Shown: in pieces, positions 56,461 through 64,000 of the stretch
Layout: every line of letters begins with the position of its first letter
How positions within the stretch are numbered: the stretch's first letter is position 1
Assembly (NCBI RefSeq): GCF_000620125.1
Contig: NZ_JHVL01000004.1
Span: 62,001 to 126,000, forward strand
DNA: 64,000 nucleotides
From: Clostridiisalibacter paucivorans DSM 22131
GTDB lineage: Bacteria; Bacillota; Clostridia; Tissierellales; Clostridiisalibacteraceae
Direction of reading: 5' to 3'
Translations under genes and position numbers: made by a program
The notes under the pieces: generated by a model
Told to the model about the DNA's origin: nothing
The model's input: the letters and a program-made list of their open reading frames with translations, nothing else
Database searches by the model: none

Positions 56461-58209
56461 TTAATTTTGTGGAACTAATAGTTTTTGACCTATAAAAATC
56501 AAATGAGGATTTTTGAGTTCATTTATCTCAGCCAATCTCTCCCAAGTGATACCAAATTTTTCTGCTATTTTCCAAAGCACATCGTCTTTTTTTACATTAT
56601 AAGTATCCATTTCAACTGACTGTTCCTCTTTTTCTTCTTTAATCTCTTCTACCTTCTCTACTTCAATTTTATCTGCCTTTGCCTGTTGAGTAACTATTAT
56701 TCTAGAATCCTCTGATATATTCTCTGTACCAAATTCAGCAATATAATCCACTAAAATCTCATCCATCGCTTTATAAATCTTCAACTCAGGATACTTTTTA
56801 AACATCTCATAGCCATCTCCACCAGCTGCCATAAAATCATTAGTAGCTACTACATACATTTTATTATTGTCTAATTCTCTGCCATTAACCTTTATATTTA
56901 AAACCTTTTGACCTTCTGGTTTGTCTGGGTTGAATTCATATGTTAACCCAGATACCTGTGGAAATCCTCCATTCGTTTCTGGATATGCCTTTACTCCATA
57001 TTCTATAGCATTTTTTATATCTTCTCCCTTTATTTCTTTTGTTATTACATAATTTCCAAAGGGTAATACTGTCAAAACATCGCTTTTAGTTATATCTCCA
57101 GCCTTTATGCTGGCCCTTATACCTCCACCATTAGTTATTGCAATATCTGCATTTGTATGATATTTCATAGAATCTGTTATGAGATTAGCTAAATTACTTT
57201 CACCTCTTCTCACAACTTCTCTTTCTCCAACTAAAATAGAGGGTGTATTGCCTACTACCTGTGACGTTATTATAGAATTTTCATCTTTGATTTCTTTAAT
57301 TAAATTCAAAATTTCTTCATCTTTTTCTATATTAGATGCATCTTCCTTTGTGAATAAAGATGCATCCATAGTTATGTCTCCATCTTTATATGTCATTTTT
57401 ACTATGCCTAGCGCTTTATCATATTCATATGCTGAAACTATCAACGTACCATCAACTATCATTCCCTGTGGCAAATTAGTATGGGAATGTCCATCTATTA
57501 TTAAATCTATCCCATTAACATTCTTAGCTAAATAATCACTTCTCCATCCTTCTTTAGTATCTTCTCCCATCCCTAAATGGGATAACACTATTATTACATC
57601 TGACTTATCTTCTAATTCCTTTATTATATCTCTTGATGCCTCAACTGGATCTAAAAATTCAAGTCCTTCTGTATTTCTAGGATGGGATTTTATTTTTGTT
57701 TCTGGAGTAGCTAGGCCAAATATGCCTATTTTTACTCCATCTATTTCTTTAATAATATATTTTTTAGTAAAGTTATTTTTACTATCTTCTTCAACTACAT
57801 TAGAAGCCAAAATATCAAAATTAGAAATATCCATCAACTCTTTGGCTCTATCTTTTCCATAATTAAAATCATGATTCCCAAGAACCATACCATCATATCC
57901 GATTTTATTAAATACCTTCATTACGGATTCTCCCTTGGCTATGGTTGCCAAAGGATTCCCATGAAATGCATCACCAGCATCTAGCAATAATATATTATTA
58001 TTCTCTGTCTCTAATTGTTTCAGCTTAGTTGCAATTTTAGCGAACCCCATACCATCATAATTACCTTCTTCCAATCTAGCATGAGTATCATTAGTATGTA
58101 CTATTGTTATATTTACTGCCTCTTCTGAAGCCAAGGATTGATTCAATGGCATAACCATTGTAAATACAAGAGCTAAAATCAATATGATACTAATTCTTTT
58201 CTTAAACAC
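56461..58209 (-). CDS. Exported 5'-nucleotidase with C-terminal LysM
   Basis: 582 residues. A signal peptide (about 1-27, MVMPLNQSLASE cleavage region) is followed by a calcineurin-like phosphoesterase domain (IVHTNDTHARL, DAGDAFHGN, GNHDFNYG, SHLGMGED, DGHSHT), the 5'-nucleotidase C-terminal domain (NGGGIRASIKAGDIT), a Glu/Lys linker and a LysM domain at the end (WKIAEKFGITWERLAEINE). LysM suggests anchoring to peptidoglycan. The enzyme likely hydrolyses external nucleotides or cyclic nucleotides. GTG start. Confidence 0.93.
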   Translation of the reverse strand: MFKKRISIILILALVFTMVMPLNQSLASEEAVNITIVHTNDTHARLEEGNYDGMGFAKIATKLKQLETENNNILLLDAGDAFHGNPLATIAKGESVMKVFNKIGYDGMVLGNHDFNYGKDRAKELMDISNFDILASNVVEEDSKNNFTKKYIIKEIDGVKIGIFGLATPETKIKSHPRNTEGLEFLDPVEASRDIIKELEDKSDVIIVLSHLGMGEDTKEGWRSDYLAKNVNGIDLIIDGHSHTNLPQGMIVDGTLIVSAYEYDKALGIVKMTYKDGDITMDASLFTKEDASNIEKDEEILNLIKEIKDENSIITSQVVGNTPSILVGEREVVRRGESNLANLITDSMKYHTNADIAITNGGGIRASIKAGDITKSDVLTVLPFGNYVITKEIKGEDIKNAIEYGVKAYPETNGGFPQVSGLTYEFNPDKPEGQKVLNIKVNGRELDNNKMYVVATNDFMAAGGDGYEMFKKYPELKIYKAMDEILVDYIAEFGTENISEDSRIIVTQQAKADKIEVEKVEEIKEEKEEQSVEMDTYNVKKDDVLWKIAEKFGITWERLAEINELKNPHLIFIGQKLLVPQN

Positions 58210-58318
58210 TATTATCCAGCCTCCCTCTTTTTTTACCTAAACATTTGTATTATTTAAAACAATATATTTATACCCATTTTTATGTAAATATAACTATTTG
58301 TTCTACAAAAATTATATA

Positions 58319-59647
58319 TTAAAATCTAAAGGGTCCTCTTCTTTTTTTTCTCAAATATTCTTCTATTCTTGATATCCTTTCCTCTAGAGCATTAATCTTA
58401 TTATTGTCTTTTGATATTTCTGACACAACTTTTTTTATACTTTCTATTTCATACTCTAAGTCTACAGTATTTGTCTCTTCATCACTCAAAATTTCTATAT
58501 GATTTTTTCTTTCTACATATATATCATCCATATCATTATCCATATCATTATCCATATCATTTATATCATCCATATCATCATTTAAATTAAAACATATACT
58601 TTCATCAGCTTTATTTTTTTGTTTCAAGGGCACTTTTTCTACATTTTCTAATGCTCCAAATCCTAAAAAGGATATATCTGGATAGTCTAACCCAAATGAA
58701 TAGTTAAAATTATATTCTTGTTGATTATTAGAAATGAATTCATATCTTAAAAAGGCTTCTTGTCTAGTTTTTTTCCAGAGGTATATATCGCTCCATGTAT
58801 TACCATAATTTGTAGAGTATCTACTCATAAGATGATTATACTCCACCCATACTACCCATAATAGATCCTTAGTAAATATCAATGTAGGATATGTACAATT
58901 TTCCTTATTAGATAAAATTTCATGGCTTTGCAAAGTAAATTTTCCTTTGTTATATTGATATTTGTCTAAAATTACTGCTAAATTACCCTCTATAAACTCA
59001 CAGTAAGTTATAAAAACATAATCGTCTTTAAGTAACATATCCATATATATTTTATTTTTAAAGCTCTCTGTTAATTTAATCTCTTTATTCCACATGCCTT
59101 TAGACCAAGAATATACCTTTATAAATATTTGCTCATAACCATTTGATAAATCAAGATAACTACAAATTACCTCATCTCCATTTTCAACTAATATTATAGG
59201 ATGTATTATTTCTCTAAAATTAGATTGAAAGACTTCTTCCATCTCTATATTTTCATTATTGACCTTTATACATTTACATTTATAAGTCATGCTTGCATTT
59301 TCATCTAAAATTATATAAAAAATCATTATCTCTTCACCATTTATTGCAATCTTTATATCATGTATTTTTTCCTCATCAATTAGGTGTTTCGATTCAATTT
59401 TTTCTTCATCTTTATTTATTAATATAATCTGATTATTTAAATCCTGATAAGCTAAATATAACCTGTCATCAGAATCTATCTTTACATCAAAGTTCTTATT
59501 TGAATCATCTGCAATCAAATCTTCTTTTACATTACCTTGACTTTTATAAAAACTTATCAAATGTATATTATTTTTTGATTTGTAGAAATAGTATAGATTT
59601 CCATAACTGTCTACCACTACTTTCCTCAATATATCAGAAAAAGCCAT
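58319..59647 (-). CDS. Beta-propeller-like protein with acidic repeat and coiled coil
   Basis: 442 residues. The first ~330 residues show regularly spaced short beta-type segments with D-x-Y/N-L-Y and Y-S-T-N-Y-G-N-T-W motifs (sialidase-like Asp-box style), suggesting a beta-propeller. Then comes an acidic stretch of D-M-D-N type repeats (about 362-382) encoded by near-identical 12-base DNA repeats, and a C-terminal coiled coil (IESIKKVVSEI, LEERISRIEEYL) ending in basic RKKRRG. No signal peptide. Function unknown; the next plus-strand gene encodes a possible spore-coat-like protein. Confidence 0.6.
   Translation of the reverse strand: MAFSDILRKVVVDSYGNLYYFYKSKNNIHLISFYKSQGNVKEDLIADDSNKNFDVKIDSDDRLYLAYQDLNNQIILINKDEEKIESKHLIDEEKIHDIKIAINGEEIMIFYIILDENASMTYKCKCIKVNNENIEMEEVFQSNFREIIHPIILVENGDEVICSYLDLSNGYEQIFIKVYSWSKGMWNKEIKLTESFKNKIYMDMLLKDDYVFITYCEFIEGNLAVILDKYQYNKGKFTLQSHEILSNKENCTYPTLIFTKDLLWVVWVEYNHLMSRYSTNYGNTWSDIYLWKKTRQEAFLRYEFISNNQQEYNFNYSFGLDYPDISFLGFGALENVEKVPLKQKNKADESICFNLNDDMDDINDMDNDMDNDMDDIYVERKNHIEILSDEETNTVDLEYEIESIKKVVSEISKDNNKINALEERISRIEEYLRKKRRGPFRF
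58524..58580. repeat. 12-base tandem repeats inside the beta-propeller gene
   Basis: Copies of CCATATCATTAT at 58528, 58540 and (varied) 58552, extended by CATC variants; they encode the acidic D-M-D-N run. Such repeats can change length by slippage. Confidence 0.8.
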
Positions 59648-59829
59648 AGTTATATCCTCCTTTTAAAATATCCTCATATAAAAATATTTATTTTAAATTC
59701 ATATAAATATTACTAAAATAACTATTTTTTTATTTGTATTGTACTTCATAGTGTCACTATAAAGCCTTTATGAATATACTATAAATATGAAAAGGTATTT
59801 AATATGAAATTAATAAGGAGGAGATATTT

Positions 59830-60807
59830 GTGACTAGTTGCGGAAATAATTCAAATGATATAAATTTATCTTTGCCTGAAGAATGTTGTACTGCTAATAC
59901 TGGTTGTAGTTTTAATGGTTCCCTTCGTAATGTAAAGGCTGAACCCATATATGTACAGAAAGTCTATGATGCAGCACTTTTCAATCTTCAAGGATTAAGA
60001 ACTGTAGCAAATCTAAGCTTAAGCCCAGCATTAGGTAGAGGGGCAAGGATAATAAGGGTATTAGATATTAGGTGTAAAAAATTCTTTAACCCATGTAATA
60101 TAAAAGATCCTAAGAATCTAAGATTAAATCTTGACACAGAAATTTCAGGAGGAGAATTTGTAAAGAATGAACATGGTAAAGAAATAAGGGCTGTAGGTCC
60201 CGATGGATTTAGAAGTCAAAAACTTATATTTGCAGATACTGAAAACTGTGATGATAAATGCAAAGGAACTCCAATATTTGGAACTCAAAATGTTGAAATA
60301 TCAGGGGCTGTAATTGTTGAAATAGATGTATTATTTACTGATAACTGTGAAAAAAGATGTAGAGCTACCTTAACAGCAAGGGCACCAGTTGCACCTGTCA
60401 GTGATCCCCTTGTATTAACAAATTTCTTTGAATTATGTATCCCTTCAGTATATGATGGAGCATTTTTCCCAAGATTTGCTGAGTTCTGTAATGTCAGATG
60501 TGAACCTAGATTGGCAACAAATAATATTGCTAGAGATTTAATAGTAAATCCAGGAACTGGAGCAGTATCTGCTAATCTTTTATTATCTTTATGTATTACA
60601 TGTGAAAAGAAAATAATAGTACCTGTTCAACTTTGTGTATTGTCAACAGGATTCCCTCAATTATCTGCTGAGATTTCTCCAATTTGTAATACTTTCCCAA
60701 CACTATTCCCAAAACAGATAGATGAAAATAGTGTTAGGCATTGTAATGAATCTTGTAGCGTTCAATCTACTGAATTAGACGAAGAAGATGCTCCATTAGA
60801 TGAGTAA
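59830..60807 (+). CDS. Cys-rich protein, possible spore-coat protein
   Basis: 325 residues with about 24 Cys, many in pairs or close together (EECC, CEKRC, CITCEK, RHCNESC). No signal peptide and no membrane helix. The segment PIYVQKVYDAALFNLQGL recalls a motif of clostridial spore-associated proteins, and the C-terminus is acidic. The GTG start has AAGGAGG upstream. An upstream -10-like AATATACTA (59773-59781) may be a late-sporulation sigma-type element, but this is weak. Its role is not known. Confidence 0.5.
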   Translation: MTSCGNNSNDINLSLPEECCTANTGCSFNGSLRNVKAEPIYVQKVYDAALFNLQGLRTVANLSLSPALGRGARIIRVLDIRCKKFFNPCNIKDPKNLRLNLDTEISGGEFVKNEHGKEIRAVGPDGFRSQKLIFADTENCDDKCKGTPIFGTQNVEISGAVIVEIDVLFTDNCEKRCRATLTARAPVAPVSDPLVLTNFFELCIPSVYDGAFFPRFAEFCNVRCEPRLATNNIARDLIVNPGTGAVSANLLLSLCITCEKKIIVPVQLCVLSTGFPQLSAEISPICNTFPTLFPKQIDENSVRHCNESCSVQSTELDEEDAPLDE

Positions 60808-60813
60808 CAATTA

Positions 60814-60842
60814 AACCACAAATCAAAATGATTTGTGGTTTT
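60814..60842. terminator. Bidirectional terminator
   Basis: Stem AACCACAAATCA / TGATTTGTGGTT with a 3-base loop between the Cys-rich gene (+) and the ABC-class ATPase gene (-). Confidence 0.85.
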
Positions 60843-60843
60843 C

Positions 60844-62550
60844 TCATCTAATTTCAAGTTTTCTATATCTATTTATAGCAGCAACAATTTCATAAGGTCT
60901 AGGTTTAGCTAAATCACCTAATGGTGTATTAAATGGAGAAATTATATCTAAACCCTTTCTTTCTATGTCCTCCATTATATTATCTATTATTTCTTTTAAT
61001 GAATAATTTTTATCTAAATAGTCCCTATACATAAATCTAAGTATATTGGATATAGCGTTTGTTTGACTATTATCTACCAGTTGTTCAACAAATGATAAAT
61101 CTATAGACTCCCTTCCATAGAGTATTCTATGTATACCTTTTGTTTTTATTTTAGATTTACCCGATAATCTAAAACTACTCTTTATTGGAACTCTATGTTT
61201 TGTTTCTCCTATTCCTTGTATATTTTCTTTTTTTCTTACATTTTTATAAATGTTACAGATTTCTTTTGCTCTACTTGTAACCTCATAGGGTGTATAGTTT
61301 TCCATCATTATAATATTGTCAGAAACATCGAAATAATCTCCTGAACCCCCCACTACTAGTATCGTAGACACATTTTTTTCTTCATATAACTGTCTAACTC
61401 TATCTATAAATGGTGTTATTGGCTCCTTATCTTTAGAGACCAATGCCTGCATTCTTCCATCTCTTATCATAAAATTAGTAGCACTGGTATCTTCATCTAA
61501 CAGTAAAAGTCCTGAACCAATTTCTAATGCTTCCATAATATTAGCAGCTTGAGATGTACTACCACTGGCATTATCTGTTGTAAATTCATCTGTAGATATT
61601 TCATAGGGTAAATTAGATATAAAAGGTGTGATATTAACCTTTTCTACCTTTCTTCCATCTTCAGCCCTTATCTTTACAGCATCTTCTACTGTCAATACAA
61701 ACTCCCTTCCATCATAGGGTATATGGTTATATACCCCTCGTTCTATTGCATTTAATAGGGTAGATTTTCCATGGTATCCTCCCCCTACTATAAGGGTAAC
61801 CCCTTCCTTTATTCCCATGCCACTTATATGACCTCTATTGGGTAAGTTAAATTCATATTCCATAAACTTAGGCGATACAAACGGTACTACATTCTTTCCC
61901 TTCATAGGCTTATCACTTACACCACTTTCTCTGGGCAATATAGCTCCGTTGGCTATAAATGAAACTAAACCATTTTTTTTCATTTCATTTCTTAGATGCT
62001 CTTGATCTACTGCTAAATTTACATAATCCATAAGCAGTGTTTTGTTGATATTTTTATACATAATTGCATTTTTGCATATATGGGGAATTTCTTCAAAAAT
62101 CATCTTTATAGCCTGTAATCCTAATATTCTTCTGCCTTTTGCTGGAAGTCCTACACTAAATCTCACTTCAACATATTCATTATTTATCTCAACAGCTGTT
62201 CTGTTCAACATCTCTTGTCCACCACTGTCTATCATTATCATTCCACTTTTCCCTGTACCTCGATTACCATTTACAGTACTCCTGATCTCTCTATTAAAGG
62301 ATCTATTCAAAAAGTCTTCAACAGCTATTTTCTTAAACTTATTATCAAAAAATTCTTTAGGTATTCCTACTTTATTAATATTCATCCTTATCCTAAATCT
62401 ACTGGGTGATGCAAAAGGATCTCCCTGTACATAATCAACATATAAAATATAATCAGAAAAATTATAACTACCTTGTATGTCTTTATATGCCTTATATCCT
62501 CTACCATCAATTCCTTTAAGTTTTTGTCTTAAATTTTCCATATCCTTCAT
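60844..62550 (-). CDS. ABC-class predicted ATPase (PF09818 type)
   Basis: 568 residues. Walker A is VGGGYHGKSTLLNAI (about 249-263), the Walker B-type strand is LLLLDEDTSATNFMIRD (about 348), and DASGSTSQAANIMEA-like signature segment precedes it. The N-terminal ~230 residues have GRGYKAYKDIQGSY and RIRMN typical of this family. Substrate and partners are unknown; the protein is soluble. Confidence 0.9.
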   Translation of the reverse strand: MKDMENLRQKLKGIDGRGYKAYKDIQGSYNFSDYILYVDYVQGDPFASPSRFRIRMNINKVGIPKEFFDNKFKKIAVEDFLNRSFNREIRSTVNGNRGTGKSGMIMIDSGGQEMLNRTAVEINNEYVEVRFSVGLPAKGRRILGLQAIKMIFEEIPHICKNAIMYKNINKTLLMDYVNLAVDQEHLRNEMKKNGLVSFIANGAILPRESGVSDKPMKGKNVVPFVSPKFMEYEFNLPNRGHISGMGIKEGVTLIVGGGYHGKSTLLNAIERGVYNHIPYDGREFVLTVEDAVKIRAEDGRKVEKVNITPFISNLPYEISTDEFTTDNASGSTSQAANIMEALEIGSGLLLLDEDTSATNFMIRDGRMQALVSKDKEPITPFIDRVRQLYEEKNVSTILVVGGSGDYFDVSDNIIMMENYTPYEVTSRAKEICNIYKNVRKKENIQGIGETKHRVPIKSSFRLSGKSKIKTKGIHRILYGRESIDLSFVEQLVDNSQTNAISNILRFMYRDYLDKNYSLKEIIDNIMEDIERKGLDIISPFNTPLGDLAKPRPYEIVAAINRYRKLEIR

Positions 62551-62698
62551 TTAATAACACTCCCTTTGTTACTTTGTTTCATATTTCTGATATCTTTAAT
62601 ATATCTAAATCTATATATTTTTTCAAATTTATATATAAACATTTTAACAACAAATTTTATCTATATATTTATACTGCTATTTTATTTTTTAAAATTTA

Positions 62699-63163
62699 TT
62701 ACGACATTTCTTTATTGTTTTTTAATATCTTGTCTATATTTTTTGCAACAATAAAAGTAAATATTATAGCAGTTAATAGCCTTACAGTAATTAGAAACCA
62801 ACCATTTGCTCCTACAGCCACAAACACTAAAGTATCTTCCAATACAGAATGACAACAAACCAAAAATATTATTACTAGATATAAATCCTTCTTCTTCAAA
62901 TTCCCTTCATTAACAGCCTTAATTATTACTCCTGCACCATATGCTAAGCCCAATACAAGGCCTATAACTAGAGGTAATGTAGATTTTTTTGATATATTAA
63001 ATAATTTTGCTATAGGCCTCAATTTATCTGATATTTTATCCAAAACTTTATAGTCTTTTAATATTTCTATAACTATCATCATAGGAATAACTATTTTAGC
63101 TATTGTAAATACAGCTCTAAAGCTCTCTATAAAACTTTCCTTCATAAATAATCCTATATCCAC
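62699..63163 (-). CDS. Nucleoside-recognition (Gate) domain membrane protein, second of pair
   Basis: 154 residues, about four hydrophobic segments. The core IGLVLGLAYGAGVIIKAVNEG and FLVCCHSVLEDTLVF follow the Gate/nucleoside recognition pattern, also seen in SpmA/SpmB-like and FeoB-like proteins. It sits 14 bases after its sister gene, so the two halves probably form one membrane complex. Transported molecule unknown. Confidence 0.85.
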   Translation of the reverse strand: MDIGLFMKESFIESFRAVFTIAKIVIPMMIVIEILKDYKVLDKISDKLRPIAKLFNISKKSTLPLVIGLVLGLAYGAGVIIKAVNEGNLKKKDLYLVIIFLVCCHSVLEDTLVFVAVGANGWFLITVRLLTAIIFTFIVAKNIDKILKNNKEMS

Positions 63164-63177
63164 ATTTTCACCCCTCT

Positions 63178-63639
63178 TTAAATAAATATATTCAATAATA
63201 TACCCGAAATTAATGCTAGTCCTATCCTTATAAATAAAATAATTGCAACATTTACTCCTGCCTTTTTAACTACTGCTGTCTCCATAAAAAGACTATGGGA
63301 AAATGACAACATTATAGCAAGTATAGTAATCTGCTTTGATGTTAATGTTAAAGAAGCTATAGCCCCTATAGCTGCATATAAATTTAAAAAGTTCCCTAAA
63401 ACTAACACTAAAGCTGCCTCTCCTGGAAGCCCAAATAAATTCATAAGTGGTAAAAAAGCATTTGCCATCCAATCTAGAAAACCTGTATGTTTTAAAAATG
63501 TAATAAAAAAATATACTGGAACAACAATCTTGGCTAATATCCAAGTTGTATTAGTTCCAGTTTTAAATCCCGTTAATAAGGTATCATATAGATTTATGTT
63601 ATTTTTTCTTTTGCCATTTTGTGCATGATTACAGTGCAA
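63178..63639 (-). CDS. Nucleoside-recognition (Gate) domain membrane protein, first of pair
   Basis: 153 residues. It has TWILAKIVVPVYFFITFLKHTG, then LVLGNFLNLYAAIGAIASLTL and SHSLFMETAVVKKAGVN, complementary to the sister protein that follows. The TTG start has GGGGGAG 6 bases upstream. Probably a heteromeric membrane protein; the Cys/His-rich start (MHCNHAQ) is unusual. Confidence 0.85.
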   Translation of the reverse strand: MHCNHAQNGKRKNNINLYDTLLTGFKTGTNTTWILAKIVVPVYFFITFLKHTGFLDWMANAFLPLMNLFGLPGEAALVLVLGNFLNLYAAIGAIASLTLTSKQITILAIMLSFSHSLFMETAVVKKAGVNVAIILFIRIGLALISGILLNIFI

Positions 63640-63709
63640 TCTTTTCTCCCCCTTTAGTTCTACATATAGTGCTATTATACCACAGCATATATGTAAATTA
63701 CCACATCTT

Positions 63710-64000
63710 CTATGCTAATTTATGGTCATCTAAATCCATTGCATTTGTCCATTTGCCACATTTATCTCCCCACCTAGCTAATACTTTGCTTCCATCACAA
63801 ATTTCTACAATTTCACAGAGATTAGAACAACCACTGCATTCAAATCCCTTAATTTTATAGTTTATATCAGCAATATTGATTCCCCTAAATTTAGTTTTTT
63901 TCGTTTTCTTAACTTCTTCTCTAGCCAATATAGAAGCACCTATAGCCCCCATTACATCATAATGTTTTGGTACAAATATCTCGCTACCCAACTCCCGCTC
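63710..64000 (-). CDS. Acyl-CoA dehydratase activase (C-terminal part), cut by window edge
   Basis: The frame is open past the right edge (E-R-E-L-G-S-E-I precedes the listed start), so the N-terminus is missing. Visible are VPKHYDVMGAIGASILA, the end of an ASKHA-type ATPase fold, and a C-terminal FECSGCSNLCEI Cys group seen in the larger activase proteins of the 2-hydroxyacyl-CoA dehydratase system. Confidence 0.8.
   Translation of the reverse strand, partial: ERELGSEIFVPKHYDVMGAIGASILAREEVKKTKKTKFRGINIADINYKIKGFECSGCSNLCEIVEICDGSKVLARWGDKCGKWTNAMDLDDHKLA

Noticed and set aside
1-64000. tRNA, rRNA, CRISPR arrays or insertion sequences
   Set aside because: None could be recognised by eye on either strand; short or degenerate ones might be missed.

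Overview
The window is AT-rich DNA with dense, compact genes, strong AGGAGG-type ribosome binding sites and many TTG/GTG starts. It carries an oxygen-sensitive class III ribonucleotide reductase, many radical SAM enzymes, a sensory-type [FeFe]-hydrogenase relative and small spore-type proteins. This points to an anaerobic, probably spore-forming and probably motile member of the Clostridia. Tissierellales-like is my impression, not a proof. No rRNA, tRNA, CRISPR array, insertion sequence or prophage was recognised.

Region 1 (1-11.4 kb): a cut radical SAM gene; a dispersed-type inverted repeat that ends inside the accA stop codon; the complete acetyl-CoA carboxylase operon accB-accC-accD-accA, with a strong promoter and a FapR-like operator; two redox/sensing genes, including a soluble chemoreceptor with a Rossmann domain; an AlbA_2-type regulator; and nrdD-nrdG behind a cobalamin riboswitch and terminator.

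Region 2 (11.4-19 kb): a TRAP transporter (dctP-dctQ-dctM), an IlvD/Edd-family dehydratase, and a two-component system (cupin-PocR histidine kinase and AraC-type response regulator). This looks like one inducible uptake and catabolism unit, possibly for a sugar acid. Region 3 (19-26.4 kb): a sensory-type [FeFe]-hydrogenase homologue, then a minus-strand signalling cluster with two diguanylate cyclases, a CheC phosphatase, a CheY-like receiver and a PAS-GGDEF-EAL protein.

Region 4 (26.4-34.9 kb): deoC-pduL, a second soluble chemoreceptor, a flavodoxin-like reductase, a folate ECF transporter S component behind a tetrahydrofolate riboswitch, a P1 peptidase, membrane proteins (Mrr-like, DUF1461, DedA) and four genes of fewer than 60 codons. 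Region 5 (34.9-48.3 kb): DUF2284, an MltG-N-domain protein, a MATE exporter, DUF3006 plus ComEC-like hydrolase, a D-cysteine desulfhydrase-family enzyme, a three-gene cluster of membrane protein, J-domain protein and DUF5685, patatin, nitroreductase, YgiQ, FmdE and an FAD oxidoreductase. Region 6 (48.3-64 kb): RocB, a DMT exporter, radical SAM/SPASM and TetR, thiI-nifS-LUD, a candidate small RNA, a LysM 5'-nucleotidase, a beta-propeller-like protein with an acidic repeat, a Cys-rich possible spore-coat protein, an ABC-class ATPase, a split nucleoside-recognition membrane pair and a truncated acyl-CoA dehydratase activase.

The strongest less-expected signals are the candidate C-rich small RNA (about 56326-56450), the cobalamin riboswitch on the class III reductase, the Rossmann-chemoreceptor fusion, the hydrogenase-like protein with the proton-relay Cys replaced by Ser, and the DUF5685/J-protein cluster. 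All function calls come from reading motifs; no database search was run.
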